Below, piece after piece: positions 38,095-49,207 of a stretch of 64,000 bases of DNA. The position numbers and the translations under genes were made by a program. The notes beneath the pieces were generated by a model. It had not been told where the DNA came from. It saw only the letters and a list, made by a program, of their open reading frames with translations, and did not search any database. Source of the stretch: Calycina herbarum (taxonomy: Eukaryota; Ascomycota; Leotiomycetes; Helotiales; Pezizellaceae); assembly GCA_001414485.1 (NCBI GenBank), contig LLEY01000035.1:62001-126000 (forward strand), written 5' to 3'. The number at the start of each line of letters is the position of its first letter. Within the stretch, counting starts at the first letter, position 1.

Positions 38095-39005
38095 GTATAA
38101 TAGAAATAGACGCCTTAGATATAATAGTAGATGTTATATATCTATAACTAAATAAAACAGGAAAACTTATACTTATAATATATTTCTTAAAAACGTTTAA
38201 TATAGTATAATAGAACTATAGTATTTATAATAAAGAACTAATAGCTATTATTCTAGTTCTTAAAGAATAGAGGATTTATCTCTAAGGTACGTTATACCTA
38301 GTAATAGTACTTACTAATTATCTAAACCTAAAAACATTTACTACGACTAAGGAACTTATTATAAGACGCCTAGCTAGATAGTCTAAAACCTTAGTAGGAT
38401 TTAAAATAATTATTCGATATATTAGTAGAATAAGTAATACTCTAAGCTGAAAACTAGGTTATAAAGAAAATAAAAAATATATCGATATAGTAATATTAAA
38501 GTATAATAAAAACAGTAACTTAGTACCTACTATATATAAGATAGTAGTAATAAATAATATCTAAATAAATAAAATTTAGAATATATATAAAGGTTATAAC
38601 TAGTATATAAAGAGGAAACTATAGGTTCCTAGCTTATATATAAGAGAGTTTATATAAGAATACTATACTATACCTGCTTACGACTACTAAGGAATTCGTA
38701 GGACTCTCTAGAGAATAAGATAATACTACTATATTAATCGATTATCTATAATAGTTAAGGAAGTAATAGTAGAATATAATACTTATACTAGGAATAAGGC
38801 TTTCTACTATACTCCTTATAGACAGATAAATACTACTCTAATACTATAAATACCTTAGAAATCGATATCTATAGATTTTATAGTTAAATTACTAAAATCT
38901 AAGGATCTAATAATAGGAGTTATATATAACACGATCTTAGTTATTATAGAATAACTTACGAAGTATATAATTCTAATAGTATATATAGAGTTAAGTATAG
39001 CTAAG
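38095..39005 (+). pseudogene. E1 RNase H and integrase N-terminal remnant
   Basis: The frame SIIEIDALDIIVDVIYL near 38,095-38,150 continues E1 RT directly after the ACTAA duplication (the conserved Asp of RNase H is present). Integrase zinc-binding and core regions follow (SISIDFIVKLLKSKDLI near 38,865-38,915). It is cut at 39,005 by E4. Confidence 0.8.
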
Positions 39006-39439
39006 TGTTACGAATCACGTGCACACGTGATAAGTGAAGACCAGGCGGCGTCCTGACAGGTTAAGCACTATCGGAATACTCTTATAGCAGATAGAGATCG
39101 GTTAGGATAGCTAAGCGATCTAGGGATTTCCTTTGGTTATAATCACGTAATAAGAGTTCGCTAGACAGAGCGACAGGTCTAGCAGTCTAGCAGCGACGGA
39201 GCGACCAAGCTAGCAAGCTAGCACGAGGAAGGAAGCATCTATATAAGACTGGCACGTCTGCTATTAGATAGGAGCTTCGTACTTAACTTTAGTTATTAAT
39301 CTTATTAGCTTATTTAACATCTTTAATATAAGTAACGAGTTCACTTCTAAGTAAACAACCTAGCACATTTATACTTCTTACTATATACTAACCTTCGAGA
39401 CTTAGTTATCTTTGTCTAGTTTATTTAAGTTTCGTTATA
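39006..39439 (+). repeat. E4 5' LTR (434 nt)
   Basis: Begins TGTTACGAATCACGTGCAC and ends TTCGTTATA. The part from TATATAAGACTGGCACG onward is shared with the LTRs of E1-E3. Confidence 0.9.
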
Positions 39440-39473
39440 CTTTAAGTACCTACTTAGAAGTAAGATTACTACT

Positions 39474-42400
39474 ATGTTAGTAACCTCTTCTACTCTAAAA
39501 ACCACCCTACTAAAGCTAGCTATAGACCCCTTAGTTATACTAGTTACTACTCTTTAAGAGGAAGTAAAACTTCCTCTTCCAAAGCTATATAATAGCTCGC
39601 CTAAGAAACTAGCTGAATTCTTAATAAAAGCTTCCCTCTACTTAAGTTTTTATTATACTTAGTTTAAAAGTAAAACTAACTAGGTTATATAGTTATCTAC
39701 CCGTCTAGAAGGGGTAGCTTATAACTAGTTAGAACTATACTTAGAGGATTACTAGGCGAATAAGATAGCTAAAGGAAAAGTCTCTCTTTAAATATCTAAG
39801 AAGATAAGGGATTTGTTTAGAAATGTTCAAGGGTTTAGAGAAGGAATTAACTAGGCTTTTAAGGACGTTAATACAAAGAAAAAGGCAGTTAGAGCTCTAT
39901 ACGTGCTTAAGTAAAAGGGGTTAGCTACTAAATATACCTTATAATTTTAATAGTACTCTATATAGATAGGATAGAATAATAAAGTATTATATAAACAATT
40001 CTATTATAGACTTAAAGATAACGTAAAAGATAAACTTATATAAGAGGATTTTCTAGATACGTTAAATAAATTAATAAATAATATAATTAGGATTAATAAC
40101 TATATTTATAAAAGGAATCTAGAGAAGAAAGGAAGTTATAGTTATTAATATAGAAAGAGTAGACGAAAAGATCGTAGAGATCTTATAGAAATCAATACTA
40201 CTCGGAAATTATAGGTTCTAGAGAAGGAATCTAAGAAAGAAAACTCCTAGAGAGGAGAACTGTCCTAGAAAGAGTAAAATCGTCGACACGAGTAGAACTT
40301 ATATTATAACTATAGTCTTCCTAGCTATAGAGTAAATAAGTATAGTAAGAAGAAAGACTCTAAAGAGAAACAAGCTAACGCTACTATCTAAAAAGAAGTA
40401 GCTTTACTAGAAAAGACTAAACTTATAGACGAAGAACTCAAGGCTAGAGGTTATAGTACGTAAATTAAAATAGACGCTATAGATATAATAGCAGGCGTTA
40501 TATACTTATAACTAAACAAAGGAATTAAGACATAAGTTAGTAAAGTATAAGATACTAATAATAATAGGGATCTATTATTTAAAGAATATTATAATATATA
40601 GTTAGAAATAGATTATAAATTACCTCTTTAAGTAGAATATAAATTACTACTATTAACAAGTTCGTTAGAGTTATTAGAATTAATATCTAACTCGTTAGAG
40701 GTAGATCTAGGAATATATAAGCCTAAATAAGGTAAAACATAGGTATTTATTAGAACCTTTAAAAGAGAGAATAGATAAGTATATATAGAAAACTAGAAAC
40801 CTAATTTCTAAAGCCTATATTCTACTTAAGGAATTAACCCTACTATTTTAACTACTTATAAAATAGTTTAAAATAAATAAGATAAAATAACTTTAGTAAG
40901 CCTTATTACTAAAAGAGAAACTATAGAATTTAAAGAACCTAGACTAAAATAAGTAGGATCTAGTAAGCTATCTAGTATACCTAAGATAAGAGATATTTAG
41001 ATAGTTATAGACCTATAAGAGGAAACTAGCTTATAGTAATAGCAGGGTCCTAATAACTTTATAAGATACTCTAAACCTAGTTTTTTAGGTATACTACCTA
41101 ATAATAAGAAAGCTATACTAGAAATAGGAGGCTAGTATACTATAGTTACTTTAATTAGAAAAGTCGAGGTAATATTTTAGAAATTAAGAAGTAGGAAATT
41201 ATTTAGTATAATCTTCTAGGAAATAAACAAATACGATATAGATTAAGAAACGGAGTTAGTATAGAGAGAGCTCTACTAACTAATAATTAGAGAATTAAAT
41301 ACTACCTTTAGAGAAAATCAACTTATAGTAATAGCGAAGATAAGAGAAAAGGAACTCTAAGTCTTAATTAATTTAAGAGTAATAGGTAATTTTCTTTCTC
41401 TAATAGCTTAGAAGAAGCTGAACATCCTAATTAAAGGTATAAGACTATACTACTTAGGAGTAGTTAATAGAATAGACGTTATATACTAGGATAGAATTAT
41501 TAACTAGTAAACTATTCTAATAAATATTATTATTAAAAAACACTACTTAGATATATAATTTAATATTATTAAAATAGAGAGTAAGGAAGTAATACTTAGT
41601 ATACTATAGATTAGAGAATATAATCTAAATATTAATTAAAAGGCTTAAATAATAACCTTTAGTCGATGTAATTACATAGGTTTATAATTATAACTATAAG
41701 ACTAGAACAAGGTTAGCGCTACCTTTTCTAAAACGCTAGAACACCTAGCCTAGGGTCCTTCATAGGTTAGTAAACCGACTGATAATAAAATACCTATATA
41801 GTATAGAGAATTTAAAGCTTTATTTAAAAATCTAGAAGACTTGTAAGCTTTGCTAGAACATCGCTTATAAGATTATAAGATTAAATTAAAAGAGGATTAT
41901 CATCTCTTAAAGTAGAAGCTTTAGTTATATAACTAGAAAAGCCTATAGAGGATAGAAAGTTATATAAAAGAAGGTATTAAGAAGAGATATATTAAAAAAT
42001 CTAAGTTACTAATTACCTTAAATATACTTATTATTAAGAAGAAAGATAATCTAAATAGGAGAGTATATATTAATTACTAAGAAGTAAATTATACTATAGT
42101 TAAGAACACTTATCTACTACTACTTAGCTAGTACTTATAAGACAAGTTAAGTAAAGTAGTACGATTTACGAAACTAGATTAACAAAATACTTATAAACTT
42201 ATATAAATAAAAGTTAGAGATAAATAGAAGATAGTATTTACCTTATTATTAAGCCTTTATAAATATATAGTTATACTATTTAGACTTTATAATATACTAG
42301 CTATATATTAGAGATAAAATAATAATATTTTAAGAGATCTTCTAGAAGTAATAGTAATCTATTACTTAGATAATATATTAATCTTCTTAGAAAAAGAAGA

Positions 42401-44560
42401 AGAATATAAAGAATATATTAAAGAAGTTTTATAATAACTTATAAGAGTAAACTCTTAGTTGAAACTCTTAAAATACGAGTTTAGAATAACTTAAACTCTT
42501 TTCCTAGGATAGGTATTTAGCTTAGAGAAAATAGAAATAGATCTAGTAAAGATCTAAGACGTCTTAAACTAGAAATTACTAGAGAATATAAAAGACGTAT
42601 AGTCTTTTCTTAGATTTATAAACTTTTACTATTCGTTTATCTAAGACTATATAAAGATTACTAAACTAATGTCGAGACTAGTTAAAAAAGCTATTAAATT
42701 TATATAGAATAAATAAGTAGAGGATACTTTTTAGAAAATTAAAGTAAAGTTTATAGAAAAACCTATTTTATATGATTTTGATATAGATAAGCCTAGTATA
42801 ATCGAAATAGACGCTTTAGATATAGTAGTAGGTATGGTTTACTTATAGCTAAATAACAAAGGAAAACTTATACCTATTATATATTATTCTAAGATATTTA
42901 ACCTAGTATAATAAAACTATAGTATCTTTAATAAGGAATTACTTACTATAGTATTAGCTTTAGAATACTAGAGAATCTATTTATAGTTAGTAAAACACCT
43001 AGTTATAGTTTTATCTAACTATAAGAATCTTAGGACATTTATAACAACTAAGGAACTTATAATAAGATAATTAACTAGATAGTTAGAAATATTAGAAGGA
43101 TTTAATATTATTATTTAATATATAAAAAGAATATTAAATACTTAAGCTAATATTCTTAGTTAGAAACCTAGATATAAGAGAGATAAAGAGTATAAAAAGA
43201 TTATAATCTTAAAAACTCTTAAGAATAGAGACTTAGTATCTATTATATATAAAATAGTAGTAATAAATAACATCTAGATAGATAAAATTTAAAATATATA
43301 TAAAAGTTATAATTAGTATATAAAAGGGAAACTATAGGTTCCTAGCTCGTATATAAAGGAGTTTATATAGGAATACTATACTATGCCTACTTATAGTTAC
43401 TAAGGAATTCGTAGAACCCTTTAAAGGATAAGATAATACTACTATATTAATCGGTTATTTATAATAGTTAAGGAAGTGATAGTAGAATATAATACCTATA
43501 CTAGGAATAAGGCTTTCTACTATACTCCTTATAAATAGATAAACACTACTCTAATACTATAGATATCTTAGAAATTAATATCTATAGATTTTATTATTAA
43601 ATTATTAAAATCTAAAGATCTAATAATAGGAGTTAAATATAATATAATCCTAGTTATTATAGAACGTCTTATAAAGTATATAATTCTAATAGTATATATA
43701 GAATTAAGTATAGCTAAGGAATTAGTATTTACGTTTCTTAGAGAAGTAGTCTTAAGATATAGACTACTTAAAGAAATAATCTTAGATAGAGATAAACTCT
43801 TTACCTTAAAATTCTAGATCGCCCTTATAAAGCGATTAGGTATAAAGAAGAAGCTATTTATAGCTTTCTACTCTTAAATAAATAGAGGAAACGAATAGAT
43901 GAATTAAGTAGTAGAAACATACCTTTGTTATTATATAAACTACTAGTAAAATAACTAGGTAGAACTGCTACCCTTAGCACAGTTCGCTTATAACAGTTTA
44001 GTAATAGAAATAACACTTATTATACTATTCTATACTAATTTTAGGTATAAATTAATAGTATATCGAGAACTACTATCTACGACTATTAATAACTAACTTA
44101 CTTATATTTAGGTCTCGAAAATCAAGAGTCTATATAAGGAACTTATAGAGGACTTATAATTTATAGTAGAAAGAAACGTATACTACTATAATAAACGACG
44201 TAGTTAGAAGCTAATACTAAAAGAGAGGGATAAAGTCTACTTAGTATAAAAGAATATCAACATAAAAAGACTAAGTAATAAACTAGATTATAAAAAACTC
44301 AAACTATTTAAAATCAAACATGTTAAAAGACCTTTAAATTATAAATTAGCACTACTAAGGATAATAAACATCTACCTAGTATTCTATATATCCCTACTCA
44401 AACTAGCACTACTAGGAGCACTACTAGCCCTACTTATAGAAATTCAACTAGTAAATCTAAACACTAAGTATAAAGTTAAGAGGATTCTTAATTATAGACT
44501 TATTAAAAGATAGGTTAGATATTTAATAAAATAGTTAGATTACCTACATTTAGAAAATAC
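39474..44560 (+). pseudogene. E4 gag-pol remnants with chromodomain
   Basis: The gag begins at ATG 39,474. A CCHC knuckle remnant lies near 40,290-40,345 (YYNYSLPSYRVNKYSKKK, Tyr/Ser replacing Cys/Gly). Next come an aspartic protease remnant near 41,350-41,420 (Asn at the expected catalytic Asp), RT near 41,990-42,550 (YYLDNILIFLEKEEE), RNase H near 42,785-43,090, integrase from about 43,250, and a chromodomain remnant near 44,468-44,545. There are dozens of TAA/TAG. The order is that of Ty3/gypsy chromoviruses. Confidence 0.87.
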
Positions 44561-44580
44561 TTAAAAACCTAGAAAAAACA

Positions 44581-45132
44581 TTAGCTAGTACTCGGAGGAA
44601 CTTCAGGAGTTCCACTGTCGAAACCCAAGTCTACCTATATCACGTAGTTAGTAGGAAAGGACTTAAGAAAGACTAGGTCGAGGCCTAGGGCGAAGGCAGG
44701 GTCGGAGACGTCGGGCGTAGGGAGGGCGGCCAGCCTGGCAGCCTCTTCTTCTATCCGCTTCTTTTCTTCCTCCTTCTCTTTTTTCTTTCTTTCTAAATCT
44801 TCAGCAGCATCTAACTCGTTAAGCGAGTTAAGACCAGCAGCTATCATTCTTTAACGCTTCTCGTAGAGTTAGCGTTTTTGCTTCTTTAGTCGACGAATAC
44901 GAGCCATAGCCTCAGCTATGATCGCATGACTCTTCTCCTCTTCATCATCTAGCTGCTCGATCTAGGAGTCGACGCTCTCCTACTCGTTTACTACAGGCAT
45001 TCGATTAACAATACAAATATTATAAGACTTATTCATAGTAGTATAGCGACTACACCGTAATAGTTTTTAGTCTCTAGGACTAAAACACTCGTATTCCTTG
45101 TTAGCGTTTTTATAACAGGTATATAGAGCCAT
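44581..45132 (-). pseudogene. E4 antisense ORF: Cys-rich and coiled-coil protein (RIP-damaged)
   Basis: From ATG 45,132 to TAA 44,581-44,583 one frame of exactly 184 codons is broken only by stops that fit CAA/CAG precursors. It starts MALYTCYKNANKEYECFSP with further Cys (LLRCSRY, YNICIVN). Then come an acidic stretch (IEQLDDEEEKSHAIIAEAM), RRLKKQKR, a coil (DLERKKKEKEEEKKRIEEEA), FLKSFPTNYVI and GFDSGTPEVPP. The longest open piece is 44,635-44,847. It is clearly coding-derived and lies antisense to E4 gag-pol. The Cys layout suggests zinc binding, which is inference. Confidence 0.72.
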
Positions 45133-45297
45133 TTTCTTACTAGATAAATTAATTACTCTACTAAGGGCTTCGTGGTCAGTTCGTCGTAGGGAACGGAGGG
45201 TATTTATATTAGAAAAGAAAGAAGGCCGCTAGCCTTCTAATAATATTTCTTAGGTCGTACTTAAGTATAGGGACACGCTAAGCTAAGAAGAGGATAG

Positions 45298-45731
45298 TAT
45301 TACGAATCACATACACACGTAATAAGTAAAGACTAGGCAGCGTCCTAACAGGTTAAGCACTATCGGAATACTCTTATAGTAGATAGGGATCGGTTAGGAT
45401 AGCTAAGCGATCCAGGGATTTCCTTTAGTTATAATCACGTAATAAGAGTTCGCTAGACAGAGCGACAGGTCTAGCAGTCTAGTAGCGACGGAGCGACCAA
45501 GCTAGCAAGCTAGCACAAGGAAGGAAGCATCTATATAAGACTAGCACGTCTGCTATTAGATAGGAGCTTCGTGCTCAACTTTAGTTATTAATCTTATCAG
45601 CTTATTTAATATCTTTGATATAAGTAACGAGTTCACTTCCAAGTAAACAACCCAGCGCATTCATACTTCTTACTACATACTAACCTTCGAGACTTAGTCA
45701 TCTTTGTCTAGTTCGTTTGAGTTTCGTTACA
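45298..45731 (+). repeat. E4 3' LTR (434 nt)
   Basis: Begins TATTACGAATC (from TGTTACG) and ends TTCGTTACA, keeping the original CA end. Followed by CTAAG. Confidence 0.9.
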
Positions 45732-45736
45732 CTAAG

Positions 45737-46600
45737 GAATTAGTATTCGTATTCCTTAGAGAAGTAGTCTTAAGATATAGACTACTTAAAGAAATACTCT
45801 TAGATAGAGATAAGCTCTTTACTTTAAAATTTTAGATTACTCTTATAAAATAATTAGGTATAAAAAGGAAGCTCTCTATAGCTTTTTATCTTTAAATAAA
45901 TAGAGGAAATAAACAGATAAATTAAGTAGTTGAAATATACCTTTATTATTATATAAACTACTAGTAAGATAACTAGGTAGAACTGCTACTCTTAGTATAG
46001 TTTGCCTATAATAGTTTAGTAATAGAAATAATACTTATTATACTATTTTATACTAATTATAGATATAAATTATTAGTATACTAAGAACTACTATCTACGA
46101 CTATTAATAATTAGCTTACTTATATTTAGTTCTCAAAGATTAAGAGGTTATATAAGAAACTTATAGAAGACTTATAGTTTATTACTAAAAGAAACATATA
46201 CTACTATAATAAACGACGTAGTTAGAAGCTAATACTAAAAGAGAGAGATAAAGTTTACTTAGTATAAAAAAACATTAATATAAAAAGACTAAGTAATAAA
46301 CTAGATTATAAAAAACTTAGACTATTTAAAATTAAATAAGTTAAGAGACCTTTGAATTATAAACTAGCGCTATTAAAGATAATAAACATCTACCTAGTAT
46401 TCTATATATTCCTACTTAAACTAGTACTACTAGGAGTACTACTAGCTCTATATATAGAAATTTAACTAGTAAACCTAAACATATAATACGAGGTTAAGAG
46501 GATTCTTAACTATAAAACTATTAAAGAATAACTTAAGTATTTAATTAAATAAATAGATTATCTATACTTAGAAAACACTTAGGAAGTAAAAGAAAGCCTT
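45737..46600 (+). pseudogene. E1 integrase C-terminal and chromodomain remnant
   Basis: ELVFVFLREVVLRYRLLKEILLDRDKLF at 45,737-45,820 continues the E1 integrase after removal of E4. The frame ends with YEVKRILNYKTIKE and YLIK near 46,485-46,550, the same chromodomain position as in E2 and E4. Confidence 0.8.
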
Positions 46601-46604
46601 ACTT

Positions 46605-47140
46605 ATTACTTAAAGGAACTTTAGAGATTCTACTAACGAAACCTAGAGCTGCCTAGAACTCGAGACTAGGGTTAGACAGAGAAACATTATCGGAAAGCAC
46701 CTATTTAACAAAAGAGGCTATTTTAAAGGTAGGAAACTAGAGAGACGAGGACTTAGGAAGAGGACTTGAGAGAGAAGGACTCGGAGAAGTAATAGAGAGC
46801 CGTTTATATAAAGAGCTAAAGAAAAATCGATATATAGGTTTTCAAGGTCTAGAAGAAGGAATATTAAGATAATCGGAACTATTATAGGATCTTTTCAACC
46901 GAATATACTTAGAATATTAAGAGGATTTAGAAAGCTCTAGGAAACAGTAACGAGACTGTTTTCGATAGAAAGAACAAGTCTCTACTAGACGTTATACGGA
47001 TTCGATTCGTATAATATAAGCTAAACGCTCTTTTCGTTTAATATAAGAGGAGGACATATTTATATATAAGGAAAGGTCGATATCTTTCTAATAACATATT
47101 TTAAGGTTATATTCTAGTATAGGGATACGCTAAGCTAAGA
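46605..47140 (-). pseudogene. E1 antisense frame remnant
   Basis: The minus strand reads ALGFVSRISKVPLSNK near 46,605-46,655, the same tail as in E2 and E3 antisense frames. Upstream there is a decayed Ser/Pro-rich region. RIP damage is stronger than in E4. Confidence 0.45.
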
Positions 47141-47149
47141 AGAGGATAG

Positions 47150-47612
47150 TATTACGAATTATATACTAGTACGTAAAAGAGTGAAGTCTAGGCGACGTCT
47201 TAATAGGACAAATACTATTATAACTCTAAAAGGAAGGAGGGATTGAATATAGAAGGATATATAATCCTAGGGATCTTATTACAGTTATATCACATAACTC
47301 GGTTAGGAGTAGTTAGGTAATAGAGTCTAGTTTTAAGAAGCTCTAGAAATAGAGTCGGACTCTATCTTCGGGACTCCTACTAAGCAGGACTCTAAACATA
47401 AACGAAGGTTCTATATAAGACTGGCACGTCTACTATTAGATAGGAGCTTCGTGCTTAACTTTAGTTATTAATCTTATTATCTTATTTAATAACCTTAATA
47501 TAAGTAACGAGTTCACTTCTAAGTAAACAACCTAGTATATCTATACTTCTTACCTATATACTAACCTTCGAGACTTAGTCATCTTTGTTTAGTTCGTTTA
47601 AGTTTCGTTATA
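47150..47612 (+). repeat. E1 3' LTR (463 nt)
   Basis: Same length as the 5' LTR. Begins TATTACGAATTATATAC where the 5' copy has TGTCACGAATCACGTGC. Followed by CTCTA (47,613-47,617) and mariner transposase sequence. Confidence 0.9.
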
Positions 47613-47617
47613 CTCTA

Positions 47618-48369
47618 TCCTCTATATATATAAGCTCCTTTCTAAGATAAGGGGATAAGGAGTTATAATATAGAAATATAACCGGTTCTAGGACTTACTT
47701 AAGATATACCTTTGAATAAATACTCTTAGAACTCTTCTTAGTAGTTAAGAAAATAAGAGGAGACTTATAGTCCTACTCTATAGCCCACTATACTATAATA
47801 GTAGTCCTTCTGCTCTGATAAATGCTTTAAATATATGTTTTATAGTTCTTTTCCTTAGGATTATATGTAACATAGATAGATCCTCGAGAACTGGTCTTAA
47901 AATAGCACTCGTCGCTTTATATAACCTGCTTCTATTTGTTAACTAACTACTACTGATATTTCATTGTAAAGGCAAGACTTCTTTTTGCTTGTTTCTTGTT
48001 AATAAAGGGCCTTTTACATACTTTGTACCTGCGGTAGCCAGCCTTCTTAAGGGTCCTTCGTATTGTTGAAGAAGAGTACTGAAATCTAAAGTGTCGGCGG
48101 ATATCTGCGAAGGAGGCTCTTCTATTAGACTAAGAAGTAGAGAGCCAGTTTATTATATACTAAGTATCGATATAGGTAAGATATGCTTTCCGGTTTGCTT
48201 GGCCCTTTCTAGAGTAGCGAGAGGACTTTGCTTCAATAATGGATTGTAAAGTTAAACGTGTAATACCGGTAAGTTTAGTAATCTTTCTATAGGAGTATCT
48301 GATTCGCTTAAGCTCTTTAATAAAACCTCGAGTAGATTCTGGCCACTCCCTACCAGGGTCGGGGATCAT
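47618..48369 (-). pseudogene. Tc1/mariner transposase, N-terminal part
   Basis: From ATG 48,369 the minus strand starts MIPDPGREWPESTRGFIKEL with a helix-turn-helix region (YSYRKITKLTGITRLTLQSI), open for 69 codons. It then continues with stops through RRAFFADIRRHFRFQYSSST, KAGYRRYKVCKRPFINKKQA and the first catalytic region SDECYFKTSSRGSI. It runs into the C-terminal half at 19,654 once E1 is removed. TAA/TAG fit RIP changes. Confidence 0.85.
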
Positions 48370-48510
48370 ATTAGGAGAAAGACAGCGTTCTATAATTAAG
48401 AAGATGAGAAGTAAAATTCAGAAGCAGGAGAAAAAGCTCATAGAATTTATAAGTCATTATTAGCGCTGGTGCTGACGCTAGACTAAAATCGTGCTGTACG
48501 AAGAACGACG

Positions 48511-49207
48511 TCACGCACTCTTACCATCGTCATCATCAATACAACCACTTTCATCCCTCACAACAATGTTAAAAGTTCCATCAGGACCGAACTTCTGTCC
48601 GCAAACTTTGCCATCTTTTGTACAATGGCCGATGATTTCTTTAACGTAGACGGAGGCTAAATCTCTGCAATGCAAGTTCTGTGGCTGGCGGGACTGTTTT
48701 CGGGTCGAGTTGTCAGCATACTGCGACTCAAAAAGTACTACCCATGCGTCTTAGGTAGACTTACATCGTTCCAGAGATAGACAGCTGCCCCCTTGAAGCA
48801 AAGGAGCTTACTTTTATCATGTGGTCCAGCACCACACATTACGTCTCCCTCGATGGAGCCCAGTTTATGATTGACACTGTCAAGGGGGGCTGGCTGAAAG
48901 TCTTGTCCAGCAACAGGGCAGCATTTGACTGGTTGCTGCACAGATATGTGAGCATATTTCAAGAACGGGGATGGGGATGGGGGAGGGGAAGTGTCTTGTA
49001 CCTCTCCTCTAGCTTCGAGTCCATACGTGACCTCTGACCTGCGATAAAGAGTGTTAAGGTCGATGTAGGCAGCGAATATCTAGAAGTTCTGAGTTAGCTC
49101 CAGCGGTCTCCAACTTGGTATTGTTGCTTTTACTTGCCATCGATATCCGGCATTCTTACCGTGCTGACGGTTCCAACGAGGAACGAAATGAGGGTGGAAG
49201 TCAACAT
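48511..49207 (-). CDS. Small secreted Cys-rich protein (family member 3), C-terminus replaced by mariner
   Basis: Exons are 49,207-49,160, 49,079-49,002, 48,935-48,765 and 48,678-48,511, all in phase 0, giving 154 aa. Donors are GTAAGA, GTACAA and GTAAGT. Exon 1 (MLTSTLISFLVGTVST) begins the signal peptide. Exon 3 has CC...MCG...LLC and ends VYLWND. Exon 4 has LHCRDLASVYVKEI, then CGQKFGPDGTFN and GCIDDDD. The last codons, GGT AAG AGT GCG TGA, run into the mariner inverted repeat, so the stop and the residues KSA come from the transposon. The original 23-codon end with two Cys lies at 19,175-19,247. Whether the shortened protein works is unknown. Confidence 0.78.

Larger units (their letters stand above)
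39006..45731 (+). mobile_element. E4: Ty3/gypsy (chromovirus-type) LTR retrotransposon in E1
   Basis: LTRs of 434 nt lie at 39,006-39,439 and 45,298-45,731, with duplication CTAAG at 39,001-39,005 and 45,732-45,736; total 6,726 bp. It is inserted in the E1 integrase. Gag and pol resemble E3, but the U3 part of its LTR differs (it has GCTAGCAAGCTAGC near 39,210). A well-kept antisense frame lies between pol and the 3' LTR. Confidence 0.93.
19660..47612 (+). mobile_element. E1: Ty3/gypsy (chromovirus-type) LTR retrotransposon
   Basis: LTRs of 463 nt lie at 19,660-20,122 and 47,150-47,612, with the CTCTA duplication. Without nested inserts the element is about 7.1 kb. Gag starts just after 20,160. 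A segment of about 890 bp (about 20,508-21,390) is inverted relative to E2. Protease/RT follow to 23,963 (YLDNILIFLE near 23,555, from YLDD). RNase H and the start of integrase occupy 38,095-39,005; the rest of integrase and a chromodomain lie at 45,737-46,600. Many TAA/TAG codons fit CAA, CAG or TGG precursors. E1 is interrupted by E2 and E4. Confidence 0.92.
19248..48521 (-). mobile_element. Tc1/mariner element, split by nested LTR retrotransposons
   Basis: Terminal inverted repeats of 27 nt (AGAGTGCGTGAC[A/G]TCG..., one transition between them) lie at 19,248-19,274 and 48,495-48,521, flanked by TA at 19,246-19,247 and 48,522-48,523. Only 19,248-19,659 and 47,613-48,521 (about 1.3 kb, the usual size) belong to this element. 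The rest is the E1 retrotransposon block, inserted with a CTCTA duplication. The mariner itself sits in the last exon of a secreted-protein gene. RIP-type stops are present, but fewer than in the LTR elements. Confidence 0.9.

Noticed and set aside
44635..44847. Stand-alone small host gene with a Lys/Glu coil
   Set aside because: It lies inside E4 and is the longest open part of the longer RIP-damaged antisense frame shared with E3, so it belongs to the transposon.
19660..47612. CRISPR-like or regularly spaced repeats
   Set aside because: The repeated sequences are LTRs and their inverted copies, explained by TSDs and LTR pairing; this is a eukaryotic genome.
19660..48521. Giant Starship-type element carrying cargo genes
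   Set aside because: There is no tyrosine recombinase captain gene and no cargo genes; the block consists entirely of LTR elements inside a mariner.
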